Below, piece by piece: positions 60,971-64,000 of a stretch of DNA of 64,000 nucleotides (position 1 is its first letter; each line of letters starts with the position of its first letter). The notes below the pieces were generated by a model. That model ran no database searches. It was not told where the DNA came from and saw nothing but the letters and a program-made list of their open reading frames with translations. The DNA lies in assembly GCA_001970955.1 (NCBI GenBank), contig MPUH01000303.1:1-64000 (forward strand), written 5' to 3'. The position numbers and the translations under genes are program-made. The stretch comes from Stentor coeruleus. Lineage: Eukaryota > Ciliophora > Heterotrichea > Heterotrichida > Stentoridae.

Positions 60971-62113
60971 ATGTCAAAAACTTTTAAGCCAGCATCTTTT
61001 GAAAAACTCAGTGTTGGGAAAATTATGAAGAGCTCTAAAAAGCGATTTTGTTGGAAGTTTGAATTAGATGGGATGCATTTTACTGTTGTACTTTTCTCTA
61101 GTAGAATTAGTGGCAAGAGATCAGTAATCCTTGAAGGTAAAAAAGTATTATCAACAAAAACTTCAGGCATGGGGTCGGTATACAAAATCCCATTCTCAAA
61201 CCACAAAGTTGTTATATACGAAATTGGGGATACTCAATTTGACCTTCGCGTTGACAATATATCATTTGCTGATAATTTTAATGCTTTTACAATTGACACT
61301 CGTAATCAAGCAGATATTCAAAATCTTTCAAAGTCTACAAAAATCCAAGTTCATCAATCTAGTAAGAGCTATTCTATTCAAAATACGAAATCAGTTATAA
61401 AAAATAAAAGTGAAAAAGAATCTCCTGTTTTAAATCCTATAAATACCCCTAAAGCTAATGATAGATCTATTTCTCAAGTCAATGTTTTAGATATTTTTGA
61501 TATATCTCAAGGTGACCAGATACCTAAAAAAAATAACTCAAATATTCTTTTAGATATTTTTGATATATCTCAAGGCGACCAGATACCTAAAAAAAATAAC
61601 TCAAATAACTCAAATATTCTTTTTGATTTTTTTTCAACACCTTTAACACCTGAGGTTAAAAAAAATATTAACCCATTTGATGAACCTTTAGATAAAAGTG
61701 ATAAAGATAAAGGACAATGGTTTGATAATGATTTGATGTCATTTGTAGAAGTTGATAGTGGTAATATGAAGGATGGTTATAAGAAAGGGGCTAATGAGAA
61801 AGTAAATCAGAAGAATGAGGGTATAAATATTTTACAGAGTCCTGTTAATAATCTTATGGGTAATAGAGAACAGTTTTTGATGGGAATGAATAAAAATAGC
61901 TATGGAGGAAATATGACAGGAAGTATGGCAGGGAATATGCCAGGGAGTATGGTAGGGAATATGACAGGGAGTATGGCAGGGAATATGACAGGGAATATGC
62001 CAGGGAATATGCCAGGGATGATGAATCAAATTAATCCAATTAGCATGATGAATCCATTTATGACTGGGATGATGGGATGGAATGGATATTACCCGAATCC
62101 TTATAATAAATAG
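60971..62113 (+). CDS. FAIM-like beta-sandwich protein with adaptor-type motifs and a Met-Gly repeat tail
   Basis: Residues about 10-105 (FCWKFELDGMHFTVVLFSSR, ISGKRSVILEGKK, FSNHKVVIYEIGDTQFDLRV) follow the pattern of FAIM-type domains: Trp strand, His strand, SGKR turn, final L-R-V/I-D strand. A 21-residue unit with DIFDISQGDQIPKKNNSN then occurs twice, encoded by a 63-bp DNA repeat, followed by LFDFF, NPFDEP and DLMSF, which resemble clathrin-adaptor ear peptides. The tail carries about ten M-x-G-S/N tetrapeptides (61913-62020). I infer a trafficking or scaffold role; the FAIM link is moderate and from memory. Confidence 0.6.
   Translation: MSKTFKPASFEKLSVGKIMKSSKKRFCWKFELDGMHFTVVLFSSRISGKRSVILEGKKVLSTKTSGMGSVYKIPFSNHKVVIYEIGDTQFDLRVDNISFADNFNAFTIDTRNQADIQNLSKSTKIQVHQSSKSYSIQNTKSVIKNKSEKESPVLNPINTPKANDRSISQVNVLDIFDISQGDQIPKKNNSNILLDIFDISQGDQIPKKNNSNNSNILFDFFSTPLTPEVKKNINPFDEPLDKSDKDKGQWFDNDLMSFVEVDSGNMKDGYKKGANEKVNQKNEGINILQSPVNNLMGNREQFLMGMNKNSYGGNMTGSMAGNMPGSMVGNMTGSMAGNMTGNMPGNMPGMMNQINPISMMNPFMTGMMGWNGYYPNPYNK
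61485..61610 (+). repeat. Two copies of a 63-bp in-frame repeat
   Basis: The unit starting ttttagatatttttgat occurs at 61485 and 61548 with one T/C change (ggtgacc against ggcgacc). The period is 63 nt, so the frame is kept and 21 residues are duplicated. Confidence 0.9.
61913..62020 (+). repeat. 12-bp minisatellite encoding Met-x-Gly-Ser/Asn
   Basis: About nine tandem 12-nt units of the type atgacagggaat or atggcaggaagt, coding M-T-G-N, M-A-G-S and similar. The period is a multiple of three, so copy-number change would keep the frame. Confidence 0.88.
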
Positions 62114-62826
62114 CTATATTAAGCATTATAAAAATGTTTAAGAAAAAAATATAAGAGTGGATTTATATATGATTAGGATAATTTTATAATTTGTAGTGAA
62201 AATGGGTTTTGATAAGTTCTAATATTAATAGTTAAGATGGAATTATGGTTTTAGTTAGAATTTGATTGTATTTTGAAATTATAGCATAAAAAACATAACA
62301 AAATCATATTTTTTTTTCTGGGGCCAACAGCGTACTACAATTTTTTTAGTTTTTTTATAGTTTATAACATGATTTTATATTCTAAATCACTTTATTAACC
62401 CATCATATAGCATTTCCAAAATCTAAAATCCACTGTTAGCGTTTACATTTTATCTATAAAATGTTCGATATTTCCAAAAATCTAAACCAAGCCTACAATA
62501 AATCCAGATATTTATTCAAAATCCTTGCCAGAAAAGCCTACCCAAAAACTTAAAACCATAAACTACCCCATAATCAAAACCCTCAATCCACAAAACTCCC
62601 TTTCAAAATATCAATATAAACTTAACTTCCATATATCAAAACCCTTAAAACTTAATAAATCCCCCAAAAAAATCAAAAAATCCTAATTTCATCTTCAAAC
62701 TCAAGAATCAGGCCATATTCTTATAATCATAAACTCCTACACATATAAACTATAGCATTCCATTTCCATATACAAAATAGAATTCTAATAGAAGATTCCA
62801 TAATAAACTCAAGATAATTATAAATT
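62114..62826. other. Intergenic with a small GC-rich block before a T-run
   Basis: 62114-62300 is G-rich and C-poor; 62380-62826 is C-rich and G-poor. Between them, 62320-62340 holds ctggggccaacagcgtact, the GC-richest non-coding patch nearby, followed by ACAA and seven T. No RNA family was recognised. Confidence 0.45.
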
Positions 62827-64000
62827 ATGGGAGCTCTTTGTGGTTCTGGTAGTAAATTTGTCATCCGGTCAAAAGAAAAACAAGAAGAACTTGATAGAGA
62901 AGAAGATTTTGAAATCCTCAAAATGCGTATTCAAGAAAAAATGCAGGTACAAACTTTTGACATGTTTATTGATGGGAAGTTGGTTTCAAATCAAGAAGAT
63001 TTTAAACCTTTTTTAGCTTCAAAAGCTGAACTTGAAGTGACTATAAAAGAAAAACAGCCTGAAAAAGTTCTCCCACCGGTAAAACCGGTGGCTGCTCCTG
63101 CTAAGATAGAAGTTAAAGCACACCCTAAAGTTCAAGAAGCTTTACATACAGTTGTAGATAAGACTGAAACTCCAATGTTTTCGACGATGCTTTTATTGAA
63201 ACAGTATTTGGTTATTCATAAGCGTTATGTTCCGAAAAATCCTAGCGCCCTTTTCTTTAAATATCAAGATCATAGCAAAGAAAAAATGATCCCAATTCTT
63301 GAGTTTAGTGATTTTTGGCTTTACAAAATAGAGATTGAAGAGTATCCAAGTCTTAGCGAGGAATACTGTGTCAGATTCACAAGAAAAGCTAAAATCCTCG
63401 GGGCAAAGCCAATCGAGTTAGCTCAAAACTACAACAAACACGAGTTATACAAATCTCCAGAATACCTCAACGAAAACTACCTAGGTTTTCCTGTTTTCTC
63501 CAAATACAACCTTATCGGCTATATAAAATCAGTTTCAGACGACAACATAATCCTAGAATCCGTTCACCACATAGTAAAAACCATAATCCCCAGTACAATA
63601 AAAGTTCGCAAAAACGCCAAGTCAGAAAAACGTAAAGGTCCAACAATTCCCGAATCAGCATTACGTATGCTAAGACCAGGTTCTCCAATCAAGGCAATTG
63701 AAATAAAACCCGCTCCAAAAAATGATTACGAAATGAAGTTCGCTGAAAAACCAAAACCTCCAGAACCAGCTTTAACTTTAGATACAGCAACAAGTGTTCC
63801 AGAAAATTATAGTTATTTATACTTACCTTCAGGAAGTATTGCAACTTATCATGCTAGACAATTAAGCCCAAATTTAACTAAATTAATGCTAGATATTAAC
63901 TGTGGGGCAAGTTTTACATCAACACCTAAAGGTCTTTTAGTTGTTTATAAAACTCGTTGTTGGAGGATTAATGAACATAAAATCGAACTTAATCAATTAC
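62827..64000 (+). CDS. N-terminally acylated uncharacterised protein, cut by the window end
   Basis: The frame is open for 391 codons from the ATG at 62827 to the end of the window. It starts MGALCGSGSK, a Gly2 myristoylation motif with Cys5 for palmitoylation. A charged helix (17-45) and a proline-rich linker (VLPPVKPVAAPAK, about 80-92) follow. Then comes a globular part from about 105 with STMLLLKQYLVIHKRYVPKN, YSYLYLPSGSIATYH and TPKGLLVVYKTRCWRI. I do not recognise the fold; the FSDFWLYKIEIEEYP segment could be a small beta domain. The 3' end and any introns lie beyond the window. Confidence 0.75.
   Translation, partial: MGALCGSGSKFVIRSKEKQEELDREEDFEILKMRIQEKMQVQTFDMFIDGKLVSNQEDFKPFLASKAELEVTIKEKQPEKVLPPVKPVAAPAKIEVKAHPKVQEALHTVVDKTETPMFSTMLLLKQYLVIHKRYVPKNPSALFFKYQDHSKEKMIPILEFSDFWLYKIEIEEYPSLSEEYCVRFTRKAKILGAKPIELAQNYNKHELYKSPEYLNENYLGFPVFSKYNLIGYIKSVSDDNIILESVHHIVKTIIPSTIKVRKNAKSEKRKGPTIPESALRMLRPGSPIKAIEIKPAPKNDYEMKFAEKPKPPEPALTLDTATSVPENYSYLYLPSGSIATYHARQLSPNLTKLMLDINCGASFTSTPKGLLVVYKTRCWRINEHKIELNQL

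Noticed and set aside
1-64000. TGA as a Trp codon throughout
   Set aside because: Long conserved genes keep dozens of Trp positions and all are TGG; no conserved Trp was found at a TGA.

Overview
The window looks like a macronuclear chromosome segment from a heterotrich ciliate, with Stentor as the closest match I know. The reasons are as follows. The DNA is very AT-rich. About 35 compact protein genes read cleanly with the standard code, and Trp is always TGG. Nearly all genes stop at TAA or TAG. Two genes are rejoined in frame only by removing a 15-nt intron (GTA...AG with A at position 10), the intron size reported for heterotrichs. A PIWI-clade Argonaute and several cilia, membrane and cytoskeleton genes fit this picture. 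No virus-like element, transposon, CRISPR array, rRNA or convincing tRNA was seen.

Layout. 0.7-8.7 kb: membrane-anchored START protein, RING protein, short GIGYF-like GYF protein, MARCH-type E3, and a protein gene broken by a local 101-bp duplication. 9.7-24.7 kb: truncated-globin-like protein packed against a Cwc2 splicing factor with extra N-terminal ubiquitin-like and WW regions; epsin; NDC80; acylated TPR protein; DENN protein; cyclin; coiled-coil proteins; two-CXC (tesmin/LIN54) protein. 25.6-38 kb: first member of a small CCHC-headed family, a COMMD protein, two tandem ~1200-residue F-box/leucine-rich-repeat paralogues, and an RII-alpha-domain protein fused to a phosphagen kinase domain that has lost its catalytic residues. 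38.5-46 kb: intron-bearing coiled-coil gene 7 nt from SNU13, a CaaX coiled-coil protein, a second intron-bearing gene divergent from a helical protein, then PIWI. 47-64 kb: kinesin-13-like motor, second CCHC-family member, FYVE protein, calponin-homology protein, insulysin-type protease, two uncharacterised proteins, a FAIM-like protein and an acylated protein cut by the window edge.

Functionally the genes are mostly housekeeping: splicing (CWC2, SNU13), chromosome segregation and cell cycle (NDC80, kinesin-13, cyclin, CXC protein), endosomal traffic (epsin, FYVE, DENN, COMMD), ubiquitin ligation, and small-RNA-guided genome control (PIWI). Four proteins carry N-terminal Met-Gly acylation motifs and one a C-terminal CaaX box.

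Two window-wide patterns matter. First, there are ten single N characters, and nine sit exactly between two near-identical direct copies of 49 to ~195 bp. These are almost certainly unmerged contig overlaps, so those duplications should not be read as biology. Second, most intergenic gaps are G-rich and C-poor on the left and switch to C-rich and G-poor on the right. Genes are thus C-rich upstream and G-rich downstream on their own sense strand.
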